A stretch of 64,000 nt of DNA, from contig KV748196.1 in assembly GCA_001692895.1 (NCBI GenBank), positions 1,550,001 through 1,614,000 on the forward strand. The letters are read 5' to 3'. Source of the stretch: Cenococcum geophilum 1.58 (lineage: Eukaryota > Ascomycota > Dothideomycetes > Gloniales > Gloniaceae). The stretch's first letter is position 1. Every line of letters begins with the position of its first letter. Shown piece after piece: positions 31,600 to 44,760 of the stretch. Below the pieces are notes generated by a model. The model was not told where the DNA came from. It was given only the letters and a program-made list of their open reading frames with translations, and did not search any database. The translations under genes and the position numbers were made by a program.

Positions 31600-34415
31600 A
31601 CTCTTACGTAGTAATGTATAACGGTTTAACTTTATAAGGGCTCCTATAGAGAATTAGGTATAAAGTCTCTACTTAGGCCCAGTTTCTATAGGTTCGCGTA
31701 GTAAAAGTCGCTAATTAAATCCTTTATATTTTTAAAGTCTTCCTATAGTTACCATTCTGGCTAATTTATATCAAATCCTATATATATAGCTCTGTAGTAG
31801 AGCCGTTGTCCTCTGCCTTTGCTAAAGTATTTAGAGTTAATAATTCGTTTAATAGTCTACTCCTTATAGTTCTTGTCTTTATTCTTATCTTAGATTAGTA
31901 CTAGTAGGGGTTTAGGCTATATCTACCCTAGTAAGGGGTTAGGCTAATAGAGGTATAGTAGCTATAGGTAAAATACGGGCCATATCCCGTGGGTAGTTAG
32001 GGTAAGTAGGAGTTCTAGCTTATATATAGCTCCCCTATTAATAACTTATTTAATTAAATAGGGCCTAAGATTTTTATAATTAAGTAACTTTATAGGCCTC
32101 TGTATAGAGATATTGCGTATATTTAGCTATACCTAGTTGCCAACATATATCTCTAGTGGTGGCATTCTATAATAGTTAGCGAAGTAGGCCTACTTTGCTT
32201 AAGCCTAGGCCATTTCTCCCTTATAGTAGTTGAGTAGATTTTTTATACGGTCTATATACTAGTTAGCAAGTAGTATCTTAAGGCGTTTTTTATATAGTAG
32301 TTTCTTATTAATAGGTTCTAGTAGCTCTATACTAGATTAGGGGTAATAACCCTTATTCGCAAAGAACGGGGTAAGTTCTATAGTGGTTAAGACGTAGTTA
32401 TTTGCTATAAATTTACCTAATAGGAGGTAATCTACCCAGTTATCTTAACTATAGGCGACTACCTATTATAGGTACGCTTTTATACTGGCATTAGCGTTTT
32501 CTAGTTACCTAGTAGTTTTATAGTAAAAGGATATAGATATTTTAATAAAGATGCTAAGGCGTTAGCAGATTTATCTCTATATATTAGAGTTAAATTATAT
32601 ACCTTAGTTAGACGTAATTAAGTTAGGTAACCTATATAATCGGTAGACTTTATAAAGGAAGGTATTAGTAATATCGCTAACGGCTACGCCTTCGGTTAGG
32701 ACGTAGTAGCGCTCTTTTATAAGTCGGTATATTATTATAAGGATATTCTTATAGATATAGCCGTGTTATTTATAGAGTGGTAGGTTAATAATAAAATCTA
32801 TAGTAATATCTGCCTATCGTTATATAGGTACTAGTAGAGGGTATAATAGTCCTTAGTACTTTATATTAAAGGCCTTAGCGCGCTTATAACCGTAATAGGC
32901 GCTTATAAAGTATTTAACTAAGTCTATTATTTTTGGCCAGAAGTAGTATCGGCTAAAAAGCTTGTAGGTTCCTCCTCTACCTAGGTAGCCGCTTAATTAA
33001 AGGTCGTAGGCTATTTAGATTAGTTACCGTTATAGATTTTCTAAGTTAAGGATAAATAGGCGGCCTCTATAATCAAGCCTATTCTCTTTTACTTTTAAGG
33101 CTGCTATATTAATTTAGCCTAAGCTTTAAAGGTTAGTAGGTAGTATATAGGCGCTAGTAGTCTTTACAATAATAAGTTAATATAGTAATAGGTTAACAGA
33201 GGCGTTATATACCGTAGTAATAAGCTTATTAATTTTAGGAGGTAACTCTAGTTCTATGGTATAAAGCTAGGGTATAGTTGGCTCTATTATAGGTAGTATG
33301 CCTAAGGCCAAATTTTATACTTTTAGGATTGTCTATTATTAGAACTAATTATAGGGGTTATCTTTAGACTAAGGAAGATCTTATAAACAGCGTATTAGGC
33401 TATTAGGTTTAGTACCTTATACTCTTAGTCTATATATAATTTTAAAGTTAAAACTAGAGAGGAACTTGTTCCAATATACTTAGCATTAGTTTAGCTACTT
33501 TATAGTTATAAAATACTTAAGGTTGCGATAGTCCGTAAGGACTTTAATTAGCTAGTTAAGCTTTACTAAGGAGAGTTCTAGTTAAAATTCTTTAAACGCT
33601 TATATAATTATAAGGAGTTCTTTATTATAGATCTTATAGTTACACTCTTATAGTATAAGCTTAGATAAGTAGAATACAACTAGGTAAAGAAAACCGTTAT
33701 TACCTATCTAGAAAAGGACGCCTGTATTAACGTAGTTTAAGGAGTTGGTTTTAAGGTAGAGTTATCGTCTTAGTATAAAGTAAGCTAGGACAGGTGCTTT
33801 AGTAAAGGCATTTTTAAGGTTATAGAACGCCTTCTCGTATTTAGGCATCTAGGTAAAGTATAAGTACGTTTTTCTTTCTTTTGCAGAAAGGCCCTTTGTT
33901 TGTATTATTACTATAAGTAATACTACTACGCCTAAGAAGTTATATATAAATTTCTAATAGAAGTTAACAAAACTAAGGAAGGCTTATATATCCTTAATGC
34001 AGTTAGGGGCTTACTATTTAGTAATTATATATACCTTCTTGGGGTCTATATAGACACCCTTAGTAGTAACAATTAGTTTAAGGTATTTTACTTCTATAGC
34101 TAAGAATTCGCATTTCTTTAAATTAATATAAAGTCCTATATCCCTAAGGCGCTATAAAACCTTTTAAATGTATTTAATATACTTAAAGGGGTTATTGCTA
34201 TAAATAAGTATATTGTCTAGGTACGTAGAGCAGAAGTTATTAAGGTAGTCCTATAAGGCGTTATTAATATAGCTTTAGAAGGTGCCTGGGCCGTTATATA
34301 CGCTAAAGGGCATAACGGTATACCCAAACCGGCTAAAGCGCAATGCGAATGCGGTTTTCTATTCGTCGCCTTCCTGTATTTAAAGATAGTTAAAGCTCTT
34401 TACTATATATAACGC
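31600..34415 (-). pseudogene. pol: Gypsy-B pol, C-terminal part (RT second half, RNase H, integrase, chromodomain-like end)
   Basis: Minus-strand order: E-G-D-E then K-T-A-F-A near 34380-34350, G-Y-T-V-M-P-F near 34320, Y-L-D-N-I-L-I-Y near 34222-34198 (second Asp changed to Asn). RNase H follows (K-T-N-S-L-N-Y near 33710; L-T-D-Y-R-N-L-K-Y-F near 33520). Integrase comes next, with R-Y-Y-F-W-P near 32950 and D-F-I-I-N-L-P near 32800. A C-terminal segment with P-E-Q-Q-L-Q-E-D-F near 31700 ends at about 31600. The frame begins mid-RT at about 34415; the missing first half of RT is found on the plus strand at 43338-44760 and 54706-54765. Confidence 0.78.
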
Positions 34416-34715
34416 CATCTAAGTCTCTACGCCCCCGGTAACTTTACCTACTTAATGCTTAATAGAGGGCTAGCGTTAAGCAGCTTTATCTAATAGAAAC
34501 CCCTACTAAAGCAGTAATAACGAAAGTTATAATAATTGGACCTAAACTGCCACCGTAGGGTCTAATGTACGCTACTCTAATCCCTTAGTCTTTTAGGGAG
34601 ACCGTAAGGAATATAGTTACTAAAAGATATAAATCTATAAGAAACTAACTTAGAGCGCCTACCTTTTTCCTACAGAAGATACTAAAATTGCCTATATTAT
34701 CGGGCGAATAAAGGG
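34416..34715 (+). pseudogene. gag: Gypsy-B gag capsid, first part (inverted segment)
   Basis: The plus strand encodes S-T-P-P-V-T-L-P-T, then N-V-R-Y-S-N-P-L-V-F, G-D-R-K-E-Y, and P-T-E-D-T-K-I-A-Y-I-I-G-R. This matches the pattern of fungal gypsy capsid starts (P-x-V-F-x-G-D-R, then P-T-E-x-x-K-I-A-Y). It is interrupted at 34716 by G3 and continues at 42698. It lies opposite to the flanking Gypsy-B coding strand because of the inversion. Confidence 0.65.
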
Positions 34716-34720
34716 TATAC
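34716..34720. repeat. target-site duplication of G3 (left)
   Basis: TATAC here and at 42693-42697. Confidence 0.9.
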
Positions 34721-35145
34721 TGTAACGGAACCTTGTAGCAAGAACTACGATAGGCTCGTTATTGGGCTAGGTGTGTAGGAAATGCAAGTATAAAAGTCAA
34801 CAACGTAATAACAACTGGTAGAGTGGTTGCCTAATAGATTAACTCTAATTATATTCTAAGAATTACTACAAGGAAAGGAACTATCTAGGTAGGGACTGTG
34901 GTCCTTTAAATACACATCCATACTCCTAAGAAAGTCGTTACTCTATCTACTTTATCTGCTCTATCTACTTTATTATAAATTATATAGATTATATAGATTA
35001 TATAGATTACATTACGTAACCTAATTACTATTCCTTATTATATGGTTCTATTGGCTCTATTTTAGACCGTGCCTAAATTAACTAACTAGCTTCTTCCGTC
35101 TCTTCTCTAAGTAGTTATAATATTATACTTAAAGCGTCTGTAATA
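34721..35145 (-). repeat. G3 3' LTR (425 bp)
   Basis: On the plus strand it runs TGTAACGG to GCGTCTGTAATA. Its U3 carries a minisatellite (about 34940-35010) of TCTACT- and TATAGAT-type units, as in G4 but not in G2 or G5. A polypurine tract follows inward at 35146-35180. Confidence 0.92.
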
Positions 35146-35419
35146 CTATCTCCCTCCTTTTTATCTTTGTTCTTAAAGATTCTTAATATCTCTAAGTTAT
35201 TTATTAGAGGTGTAATATCCGTCTAATTAATTTAGTTAATATTATTACTTATAATACCTAAGGCTCCTTTATCCTCTTCTATAGTTCATTAGTCTTATAC
35301 TATTACTATAATACTATCTCTTAGTAAAATCATACTGTCTCTATATTCTTATTATTTAAAAAAGGGGTTAGTCTATATCGCGCTAGCGAGTCCTTTATCT
35401 TAATAACTATCCTTTTATT

Positions 35420-35858
35420 TAGAGTGCACTAAAGTAAATATATAATCGTCCTACGATATTTACTTTACTTCTAACGCTAAGTATACGCGTCCTATAACTC
35501 TTAATAGTCTTTTAGTTCCCTAATTAATTTATCTTAGAGTCTTATATTTAATCTACTACTACGCGGCTAAATGACGAGCTGTTAGTTACTCTAGCTAAAC
35601 TTTATTATTTTTAGGATGCTAAGAGAGAGGCTACTAATACTTAATAACGTGCTCTAGACTCTTATTTGGCTGCTTCTGCTTAGTTAATCCGTCTTAAGAA
35701 GGTACGCGAGAAGGTACGTTTTAAGGAGTGGAAACTTATAGAATAAGGTTTATAGAAATTAGGTAATAAAAAAACGGACTCTTTTCTAATAGAAAAGGAA
35801 ATAGATCTAAGTAGTTCGGCAACTACTCTTCTTAAGTCCCCCTTAGGTAACTTATTCT
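35420..35858 (+). pseudogene. G3 antisense frame (Gypsy-A aORF)
   Basis: The plus strand, opposite to G3 pol, encodes N-R-P-T-I-F-T-L-L-L-T-L-S-I-R-V-L, then L-N-D-E-L-L-V-T-L-A-K-L and D-A-K-R-E-A-T-N-T. R-A-L-D-S-Y-L-A-A-S-A, R-L-K-K-V-R-E-K-V-R-F-K-E-W-K-L and the conserved tail L-I-E-K-E-I-D-L-S-S-S-A follow. Every stop is of the RIP type. It is very similar to G4 and recognisably similar to G1 and G2. Predicted product: a small helical, coiled-coil-like protein with a hydrophobic N-terminal stretch. Function unknown. Confidence 0.6.
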
Positions 35859-38800
35859 TTAGTAATTCTTTTTTATTAATACTGCCTAACCTAATCTCTT
35901 CTAATACTCCTGTACCTTTCCTATAGCGTTTTTTAAATTCTCTAGTAGCTCCTAGGTAGTCTTAGTATAGCCTATCTACTTAACCTTATACTATATTTCG
36001 TTGTCGATATCCTTATAATTAACAATCTTTAATACTTACTATTTATCTTCTTCTTATTCTCTATATGTGTCTGCTTTATAAACCGGTGGCTTAATATTCC
36101 TATATACTAGCTCTAGTATTATAATATGCTGTATAGGGTAAATCTTTATTTTAGCTAGTAGGTTTAACTTAAATATAACCGGTGAAATCTTTTATATAAT
36201 TTTAAAAGGTCCTAGTTTAACGTAGTCTAACTTCTTACTTAATTATTAACTCTTGAAATTTTTGTATAGTAGCTATACTTTATCTCCCTCCTTAAGATCT
36301 AGTCCCTTAGATCTCTTAGCATTATAGTACTTTTTTATTCTTTTTTATACTTTCTTTACTAATTCTATAAGGTCTATATAAAGATTTATTAATATCTTTA
36401 TTCTTTTTTTAGCTATACTACTTATTTTCTTTACTTGCTATAGTAATAATAATATTCTTAGCTTATATCCGTAATTTGCCTTAAATAGTAATATACCTAT
36501 TTCTTCTTAAGGTGTTATATTATATGTAAACTATATAACTAGTAATAGTAATACTTAATTATTCTATACGTAATTAATATAATGCCTTAGATACTGCTCT
36601 AGCGTCTAATTTAATCTTTTTATTTAACCGTTTGTCTATAAATGGTATACGGTAGAAGTTGCTGCTTAAACTCCTTACTCTGCTAAGAATACTTCCTAGA
36701 ATGCTACTATAAATCTTAAATCTTTATCCGATATAATTTTACTTAGTGCTCTATATTTTATAAATACTTCTTTAATATAGATTCTAGTAATATCTTCCGC
36801 TAATATTTCTTCCGTATAGGTTATAAAGTATCCCCACTTTATAAGCTTATCTATTATTACTAAGATCGTATTATAATTTTATCCGGTAATAGGATCTTTT
36901 AATTTTAATAACTTAATAATAAAGTCCTATAATATAACCTCCTATAGTCTTTCTAGTGTTTTAATAGGTTATAGCCCTCTATACGGCTTATGCCTTATTA
37001 GTTTATTTCTTTAGCAATTTAAATATTCCTTTATAACTTTTTTAGCTATTCTCTAAATTTTATTAATAATATACTCCTCCTAGAGTCTTAACACTAAGCC
37101 TATAGCTCTATTATATCCTTAAGTTAGTCCCTTATAAAAGTCTTCTATAAACTATTCTACTATACTTCTTAGGATATACTTTACTTCTTAATTTTTGTAT
37201 ATATCTATTTATAGATCTTCTAGCTATGCTTTTAGAATTCTTTATACCTAAAAGCTTTCCGGTATCTTGTAAACTTTCTCTAGTTTATTATCTTCTTAAG
37301 TTACTATAATTTTTAGATAATTATATCTAATTAATCTGTCTATATCTTTTCGTAATAAAGCCCCTAATGGCTTTTCCTTATTTTATAGTTTAGTTTTACG
37401 GCTTAGAGTATCTGCCCGCGTATTGTCTATACCTTTAGTATACTAAATCTTAAAATGGTATTCTGTAAGCATCTCTACCCATCTAACCTATCTTTAGTTA
37501 AGTTTCTTTATTATTAGGAATCCTATTAGGTTCTTATAATCCGTTTTAACTATAAATAGTTTCTCTATACCTTATAAAAATGCTCTCTATTTCTTTAATG
37601 CTGTAATTATACCTAATAACTCCTTATTATAGATGTTATAGTTTAATTCTAGTGGTATTATCTTTTGACTATAGTATGCTATTAGGTGCTATTTATCTTA
37701 ATGCCTTTATATAAAGTATACCCCTAGTATATAGTTTAATATATCTATCTTTATAACCATCTCTAGTCCTAGTTAATAGATCTTAAGAACTGGCCCCTAG
37801 GTAAATAACTCTTTAACTTTTTTAAAGAGTTCTCTTTACTCCTCTCCCTATATCTATAGTTCTTCTTTCTTTATTAACCTTATAAATAGCTTAATATCCT
37901 TTAACTACTACGCTATAAACCTTTTACAGTAATTACAAAACCCTAGAAATGATCTTAACTATATAACGTTCTCTAGTTCTTACTAATTTACTATAGCCTT
38001 AATCTTCTTTAGATCTATACTAAGTTGGCCTAGTTTAATAATAATTTTAATAAAATTAGTCTTCTTAGTAAAGAACTTATATTTTTTAATTACTACTAGT
38101 ATCTGTTCTTCTTATAGTCTTTTTAAAACCTATTTAACGTGTTCTTTATATTCTTTCTTAGTTATTAAGTAGATAATAATATTGTTAAGATATACTATAA
38201 CAAATTTATCTAAGTATTCTCCTAATATATTATTAATACGCTTCTAGAATATTGCCAGTGCGTTTATAAATCTAAATTATATAACTAATAGTTTATATAG
38301 TCCTTCCTTTAACCTAAAGGCTGCCTTTTATTTATTGCCCTCCTTAATCCTAATCTAATAGTATACCTATCTTAGATCTATCTTCGTAAAGATTTATGCA
38401 TTACCTATCCTATCTTAGATTTCGCTAATTAAGGGTAAAGGATACCTATTCTTTTTAGTAATGCTGTTTAACTATCTATAGTTGATATATAGCCTTAGTT
38501 TACCATTTTTCTTTAGTACGAATAGTACTGGATATCCTGCTAATAACTGCGATGGTCTAATATATCCTTTTCGTAAGTTCTTTTAGATAAACTCTTTTAA
38601 TGCTCTACCTTCTTTTTTAGTAAGCTTATAGATTAGAAAAAACTTTAGACTTATCCCTGGTTCTAATTCTATCTTATAGTCCTATACTATATATTCTAAT
38701 AGCTTTTTACTTTCCGGTGACCATAGTTTCTTACTATACTTATAGTATCTCTTTAGTATATAACTTAGTCCTTTTTCTATTTCTTTATAGGTTGCTCCTA

Positions 38801-39165
38801 CTTAGTACTATATTAACTTGGCTTATTGTTATATTTTATGGCGTTAAGTATCTCTAATATTAACCTGACCTGTAATCTAATTAATCCTTAGATTGTATTT
38901 CTATAACTAAGATATACCTAATACTGCCTCATCCCATCCTAATAGTAGGATATTAAAAGATATCTCGATTTATCTTCCTTTAATAGTTATTTAAATAGGT
39001 CCTATTTTAAGATTAATAATCCCTCCTCTATAGGTTATTAGATCTCCTAAAATTATAACTAATAGGTAAGGTTGCTCCTTTTATCTATAAGGTAGTCCCA
39101 TTCTCTTAACTACTACTAGTAAGATATAGTTTCGCGTTACTCTACTATCTATTAGCGCTTTAAAC
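35859..39165 (-). pseudogene. pol: G3 pol
   Basis: Domains as in G2 pol on the minus strand: protease near 39150, RT with Y-L-N-N near 38190-38178, RNase H near 37750, integrase near 36920-36600, chromodomain-like region near 35990-35960. The stop is at 35861-35859. The frame is -1 relative to gag across the TTTAAAG heptamer at about 39164-39158. It is heavily mutated and not functional. Confidence 0.85.
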
Positions 39166-42100
39166 TGCTAATTTTACCAATTAATTTATAAATTTAGGTA
39201 TTATCCTTAAATTCTTTTAAGGGTTTAAGGCTCTACTACTAGCTCCCTCTAGTCCTGTAGGCCTTTACTTTTCCTAACTATTAGCTACTTAATCTTAGTG
39301 TACTTAGCTTACTCTTTAGCTAATACCTAGTTTGCTTTTTATCTTTAATATACTATAGATATATATTCTCTAGGTATTCCTACTACTATTATCCATCTAA
39401 GTATTCTTCTATAAGGAATCTTCCTAGTTAAAGTACTAAACTTCCTTCCTCTTAGATCTCTGCTAGATGCCATCTATATATATATTTAGCATTTCTATAC
39501 TATTACTTATCCATTATCTAGTATATCCTTATAGGGTATTTCCAATTTTTTTCCTTTAGATTCTTATGTATTTTATATATATCGTCTACACACGCAATCT
39601 ATAATAACGTATAGTATGCTAGGTGCTTTAAGTTAACTCTTAGCTCGTCTTTATCCCTAAGTTTAAACCTTTATTATGCTAATCTAAATATTATAACTTT
39701 ATTTATAGGTACTAAAATACGTCTTTTACTTCTCTAGTCCTCTAAATATTCCTCTAGATTCTTTAATATTATAATTAAGGCTCCTTTAATATACGTTATA
39801 GCCTTCTCTATAATTAGGTGGTCCTAAATAACTTTTTTATCTAACTATATATAGAAATCTTCCTACTTATTATTATGCCTTTGTTTATACCACTTTTAGT
39901 ATAGCTACTAGAGTATATATAGTCTATCCGTAAGGAAGTATCTTCTTATTACTATATTATAATAGCCTTTAGTATATTGTTTCTTAAACCTAGTTAGAAT
40001 CCCTAAATCCTCTTTATCTTCTAGTTTAATAAGCTACTTAGCTCTTAGTATGCCTACTCTTAGTCTATTAGTAATTCTTTATACTAGTGCTTTGTCTTTT
40101 ATACGTCCTAATATGCTAAATCTCTTATCTAGTTTCTATTTTTGCTATATAATAATTCTTTACCTAAACTCTTTTATAGTTTCTTTTGGTTTACGCCTTA
40201 CGCTCTAATCCTTAAAGTCGTTTTACTTCTTAATCCTAGTATTAACTTTTTAATCTTTAGTCTAAATACTTTATTTAACTAGTAAATCCTTTAGGTCTAT
40301 ATATTCGTCTCCTAGTCTAATTACTATTTATACTATAGATTTTCTAATCTATAAAGAAGCTCCTTGCTTTTTATTTATAGGTGTCCTAATTTATACCCTA
40401 AATTCTTAACCCCTTAGGTTCTTTAATCCTAAGCTTACTTTTAACTTAAGCTTAGCTCTAGCCTTAGTCTAACTAGGCTTACTTAGTGTTCTTATCTTAT
40501 CTTAAGAGTCTTAAATCTTACTTATTTTGTCTTAAGAATCTTATACCTATAGGAACTTCCGTCCTAAGCTTATTTATATATTTTTAAACTAAGCTACTGC
40601 TCTACTTTATCGGTTATTATCTATTATAAGTTCTTAAGCTTACCTTATCTTATTTTAAGAATCTTAGTTATCTCTTATTTTGCTATAAGAATCTTAAGCC
40701 TTTAGCCTTTTGCCTTTATTAAGTGCTAAAGTGGTTTACTATTCTACTTCTTTTACGTCTTATAAAGCGATAGATATTGTGTCTAGTAGGGTTTCGATCC
40801 CTACTAATATTCCCTATTCTATAGTGGAATTATCCTCTACCTTTAGTATAACATCTCTAAGGTCTACTTACTCCTAGTAAGCGGCCCTTATTACCTTATT
40901 ATTANNNAATATTTNNCCTAGGTTNAATTTATNNTCCTTAATATCTAATCTATAAACTAGTTNNTTNGTTCCTTTATATCNTATAGGTGCTAGCTCTTAT
41001 AGCTAATAGCTTACGCTATACTTAGCGTCCTTATAAATTTAGTATGTGTTATTATAATAAAACGCAAAACTTTTAATTAAACATTCTTTTATTCCTTATA
41101 GTATATTATTATCCCTTTATACGTATATATTGTTTACTAGTCTTATGCCTTTTACTATATAGTAACTCTATTTACTTCTATAGTCTCTAATATAATAATC
41201 CTATTTTCCGCAATTTATATAAGCTTCTTTTTTAAACTATTTCTCTTGCTATAGAGTCCGCCTAAATATCTTTTGCTATTAAGATCCCTAATTTAGCCTC
41301 TGCTCTTTAGACCTTTAATTACTTAATCTTTATCTTTTAGGTTTTTATAGTTTGCTCTATTTCTTATAGGTTTTTTTAGTACTACTTAAGTCTATTAGCT
41401 TTGCGCTATACTATAGTTTTTAACTTAGCTTTTATTATTGCGTACTTTACGCCTTATATAACTATAAAACTTTATTCTAGCCTCTCTTAGCCTATTCCCT
41501 TTAGTAGATCTAATTATTAATCTTAATTACCTAATTTATTAGTTCCCTTAGGGTATCCGCATCTTCTATTAGAATAATTACGTCCTAGACTTTAGCCTTA
41601 AGTCCTTATTTATACTATACTATAAGCGCCCTATTATTTTACTCTATTTATATTACTAGTGTCTAGAACTATATTATATACTTAATTACTAAAGTTTATT
41701 ATATAAGGTTCTAGAGTTTTTTTTCCGCTATAGTTATTTCTTCTAGGTTTCTAAATATTTATATAAGTCGTTCTATAAATCCTTCCTAACTTAAGAATAT
41801 AAATCGCATATCTTAGTTAGTAGTCGTTATTCCGTTTACCTATATCTCTATAAAGTAAAATTTAAACTACTTAAATACTTTTCCTAATAAGAATAGTTCT
41901 ACGTAGGCTATCTAATCCACGGGTATAGGTAACTTTACTCCCTTTTATAAGACCTTAAAGTATATCTACGTAAGGAATCCTTTAAGCTTTAACCTCTCTT
42001 CTATAAATCTCTTAATTAATAGTAGCTTAATCTTTACTGCTCCTATCCTATTAAGTCTTTCTTCTAATACTATATTATTAGCTATTAGCTAGTTAACTAT

Positions 42101-42223
42101 TTCCTATAGCTGTCTAACTATCATAGGTTGCTATAAGTTAGTATTTACTATACTAGTATTACCTCCTATCCCTAAAGTAGTTGCTGCCGTTAATAGCATT
42201 ATAGTGGCTGCTTTTAGTAGCAT
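39152..42223 (-). pseudogene. gag: G3 gag
   Basis: Starts at ATG 42223 and ends with TAA 39154-39152, the same 1,023 codons before the stop as in G2. Zinc knuckle near 41210; acidic DSQDEI-type repeats near 40690-40490. N bases cluster at about 40905-40981. Stops throughout are of the RIP type. Confidence 0.8.
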
Positions 42224-42267
42224 GTTATTTAACTTCTTATATTAATACTATAACTAGGTAGTAATTA

Positions 42268-42692
42268 TATAACGGAACCTTATAGTAAGAACTACGATAG
42301 GCTTATTATTAGGCTAGGTATATAGGAAATATAAATATAAAAGTTAATAACGTAATAATAACTAGTGGAGTGGTTACCTAATAGATTAACTCTAATTATA
42401 TTCTAAGAATTACTATAAGGAAAGGAACTATCTAGGTAGGGACTGTGGTCCTTTAAATATACATCTATACTCCTAAGAAAGTCATTACTCTATCTACTCT
42501 GTCTGCTCTATCTACTCTATTATAGATTATATAGATTATATAGATTATATAGATCACATTACGTAACCTAATTACCATTTCTCGTTATATAGTTCTATCG
42601 GCTCTATTCTAGACCGTACCTAAATTAACTAACTAGCTTCTTCCGTCTCTTCTCTAAGTAGTTGTAATATTGTACTTAAAGCGTCTATAATA
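42268..42692 (-). repeat. G3 5' LTR (425 bp)
   Basis: Equal in length to the 3' LTR, with the same minisatellite type at about 42490-42555. Followed by TSD TATAC at 42693-42697. Confidence 0.92.
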
Positions 42693-42697
42693 TATAC

Positions 42698-43154
42698 CGT
42701 TTAATAGACTCTTCGCCTAATAGGAAACTAGTAGCCCCTAAAAGTAGTAGTCCTACTAAAAAGTCCTTAATAATCTTAACCTAATATACCATAACTATAA
42801 CCTACTAGCTACTAACTAAGCTAAACTACGTGTCCTAAAGATAAGCCCTACTAAATTATTTAATAAATTCTATATTAAATTCTAGGAATATACTAGAGCC
42901 CTTACCTAAGATAATACTAAAGACTAAGAGGACCTCCTTAAAAAAGTTACTTATTGCCTTAGTTACGCAGCCGCTAGCTATAACTATAACGATGTTTATA
43001 ATATAGTAGCAGCTCTATAGAAGATTAAATAACAACTAAATTAAATTGCTACTACTAACTCTTACCTAAAGGCCACTTTATAGAAGCCCCCTAGGCCTAC
43101 TAAACCCATATATACTAAGCTACTAACGCCTACTACCTTAAGTACTACCGGAAC
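42698..43154 (+). pseudogene. gag: Gypsy-B gag capsid, continuation (inverted segment)
   Basis: Continues the frame cut by G3: F-N-R-L-F-A, then K-L-R-V-L-K-I-S, R-A-L-T, L-L-K-K-V-T-Y, S-Y-A-A-A-S-Y-N-Y-N-D-V-Y-N-I-V and P-P-R-P-T-K-P. The solo LTR S2 splits it after T-T-G-T. It reads as a gypsy capsid C-terminal domain. Confidence 0.65.
43150..43154. repeat. target-site duplication of solo LTR S2 (left)
   Basis: GGAAC here and at 43338-43342. Confidence 0.9.
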
Positions 43155-43337
43155 TGTAACCGACTACCGGTACCATGTCAAAACGTCATTTGTCTCACTA
43201 GCGTACCACCCTATTTCAGTTGCCTAGCCCTTGACTCGCTTACCGACTCGGTCTACTTTCATGTATTTATACCACTTTATTTCCATAGATTTACAATCAA
43301 GTCGCTCGTTCAATTCCTATACACTGCAAAGCTTACA
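43155..43337 (+). repeat. solo LTR S2 (183 bp)
   Basis: TGTAACCGACTACCGG to GCAAAGCTTACA, flanked by the 5-bp TSD GGAAC. It holds a TATTTATACC TATA-like box. It matches the ends of S1 (27008-27096 plus 30694-30798), while the middle differs. No internal element of this family is in the window. A GTTCAATTCC segment resembles a Pol III B box, but the 5-bp TSD and TG..CA ends favour an LTR. Confidence 0.75.
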
Positions 43338-44760
43338 GGAACTAATATTAATTTCTCTATACTAACTTTCCTATAAAAACTCCTAAATAGAGAGCGTAAG
43401 CTACTCCGGAAACTAGGACGCTGCTATAAATACTATTAAGAAGACTGTTATTACAATAACCTAAACTGCCTAATAGCTAGGTTTAGTAGCCGCCGCTTAA
43501 TACCTAACCTAATACCCTAAACACTAAATATATTGCTATATACTATTACCGTATAAGATAAAGACGTAGTAATAGTAGTAGAGTTAGATATAAAAACGGA
43601 AAACGCTAAGTTCTAGCCCTAAGTTATGGGTTAGGACGCCCTAATAACGGGGGGATCTATATATTGGCTTACTTAATAGATAACTTTATAAAAATAAATG
43701 GACGGAAATAGATAGTTTTACCTATAATAGGAACTACTGCTAAAAAATAATATAAAAGCTGTTCTATAATTAATTGCGGAGCTATTAATAAATTTATAAA
43801 TACCTAATTTGTGTATACTTATAACCTACCTACCTTACCCCTTACTAAAGCCCACGCCCTATAACTCGCTAATAGTAATTATACCGCATAGAAGATTACC
43901 TATATAGCACAACTCCACCTAGATATAAATAGGCACTAGGAAGAACTCTAGGCCTATATTATACTACTTACTAACTACCCTATTATCCTTAAAATAAACT
44001 AGCTTAAATAATACAACCCTACTATTAACTGGAAGAAGAGAGAAGTAACCTTTAACTCTAAATACTGTAAAGAGACTTGCCTAGGGCATAGCCTAGCCGC
44101 CTTTATTTACTCCCTAGGATATTAACCTAAGGAACCCCTTATTACCCTACCTATAATTAACTACTATTATATAAGTGCCCTAGCCTTCTACTGTATAGTA
44201 TATAAGAAAGGCTAAACCGTTATTATAGCTTTTTAATTATAACTATATAAACTTAATAAAGAATAGGACTATGTCCTCTATAGTAATAGGATAGACATAG
44301 TCGACCTTTTAGAAAACGACGCCCCTATAAAACTCTACGGACTTTTACCTTTAGACTTTAAGAAGTTTATAAAGCTTAAAAAAGGACTTACCAACAAAGA
44401 ACTCTATAAGCTCCTCCTTAAGAGGTACCACGACTTTACTAATATATGCTTATAAAAAAGCGCAGATATACTCCCCCCATATTAACCTAATAACTATAAC
44501 ATTAATATTAAATAAGGAAAAATGCTACCTTATAAGAGACCCTACCTAATATTAAAAGATAAACTTTTAGTTATAAAAAAGTATATTGACAAGCACCTTA
44601 ATAAAGGATTTATTTGTCCTAGTATATTACTAATAGCCACCCCCATCCTTCTTGCTAAGAAGCTAGGAGGAGGTATTTAATTCTATATTAACTATAGAGG
44701 ACTTAACGCTATTACGATTAAAAACTAATACCTAGTACCGCTTATACGTAAGACCCTTAA
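43338..44760 (+). pseudogene. pol: Gypsy-B zinc knuckle, protease and RT first half (inverted segment)
   Basis: The plus strand gives a knuckle near 43415-43465 (G-R-C-Y-K-Y-Y-Q-E-D-C, second Cys as Tyr). A protease with I-N-C-G-A near 43780 (Asp changed to Asn) is followed by a linker. The RT start has P-Y-K-R-P-Y near 44535, H-L-N-K-G-F-I near 44600, Y-I-N-Y-R-G-L-N-A-I-T-I near 44690 and P-L-I-R-K-T-L at 44760. There G4 is inserted; R-L-N-x-A-K-I-Y-T-K-L-N-I continues at 54706. 43751-44760 is also present in a second copy through the 1,975-bp duplication. Confidence 0.75.
44756..44760. repeat. target-site duplication of G4 (left)
   Basis: CTTAA here and at 54706-54710. Confidence 0.9.

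Larger units (their letters stand above)
34721..42692 (-). mobile_element. Gypsy-A copy G3, full length (7,972 bp), minus strand
   Basis: Both LTRs are 425 bp; TSD TATAC on both sides. Gag and pol spacing is identical to G2 (gag start to pol stop 6,364 bp), so it has no net coding indels. It is heavily RIP-mutated, with both RT Asp changed to Asn. It is inserted in the Gypsy-B gag. Confidence 0.95.

Noticed and set aside
43155-43337. SINE interpretation of S2
   Set aside because: A B-box-like GTTCAATTCC exists, but exact 5-bp TSD, TG..CA ends and a TATA-like box fit a solo LTR better.
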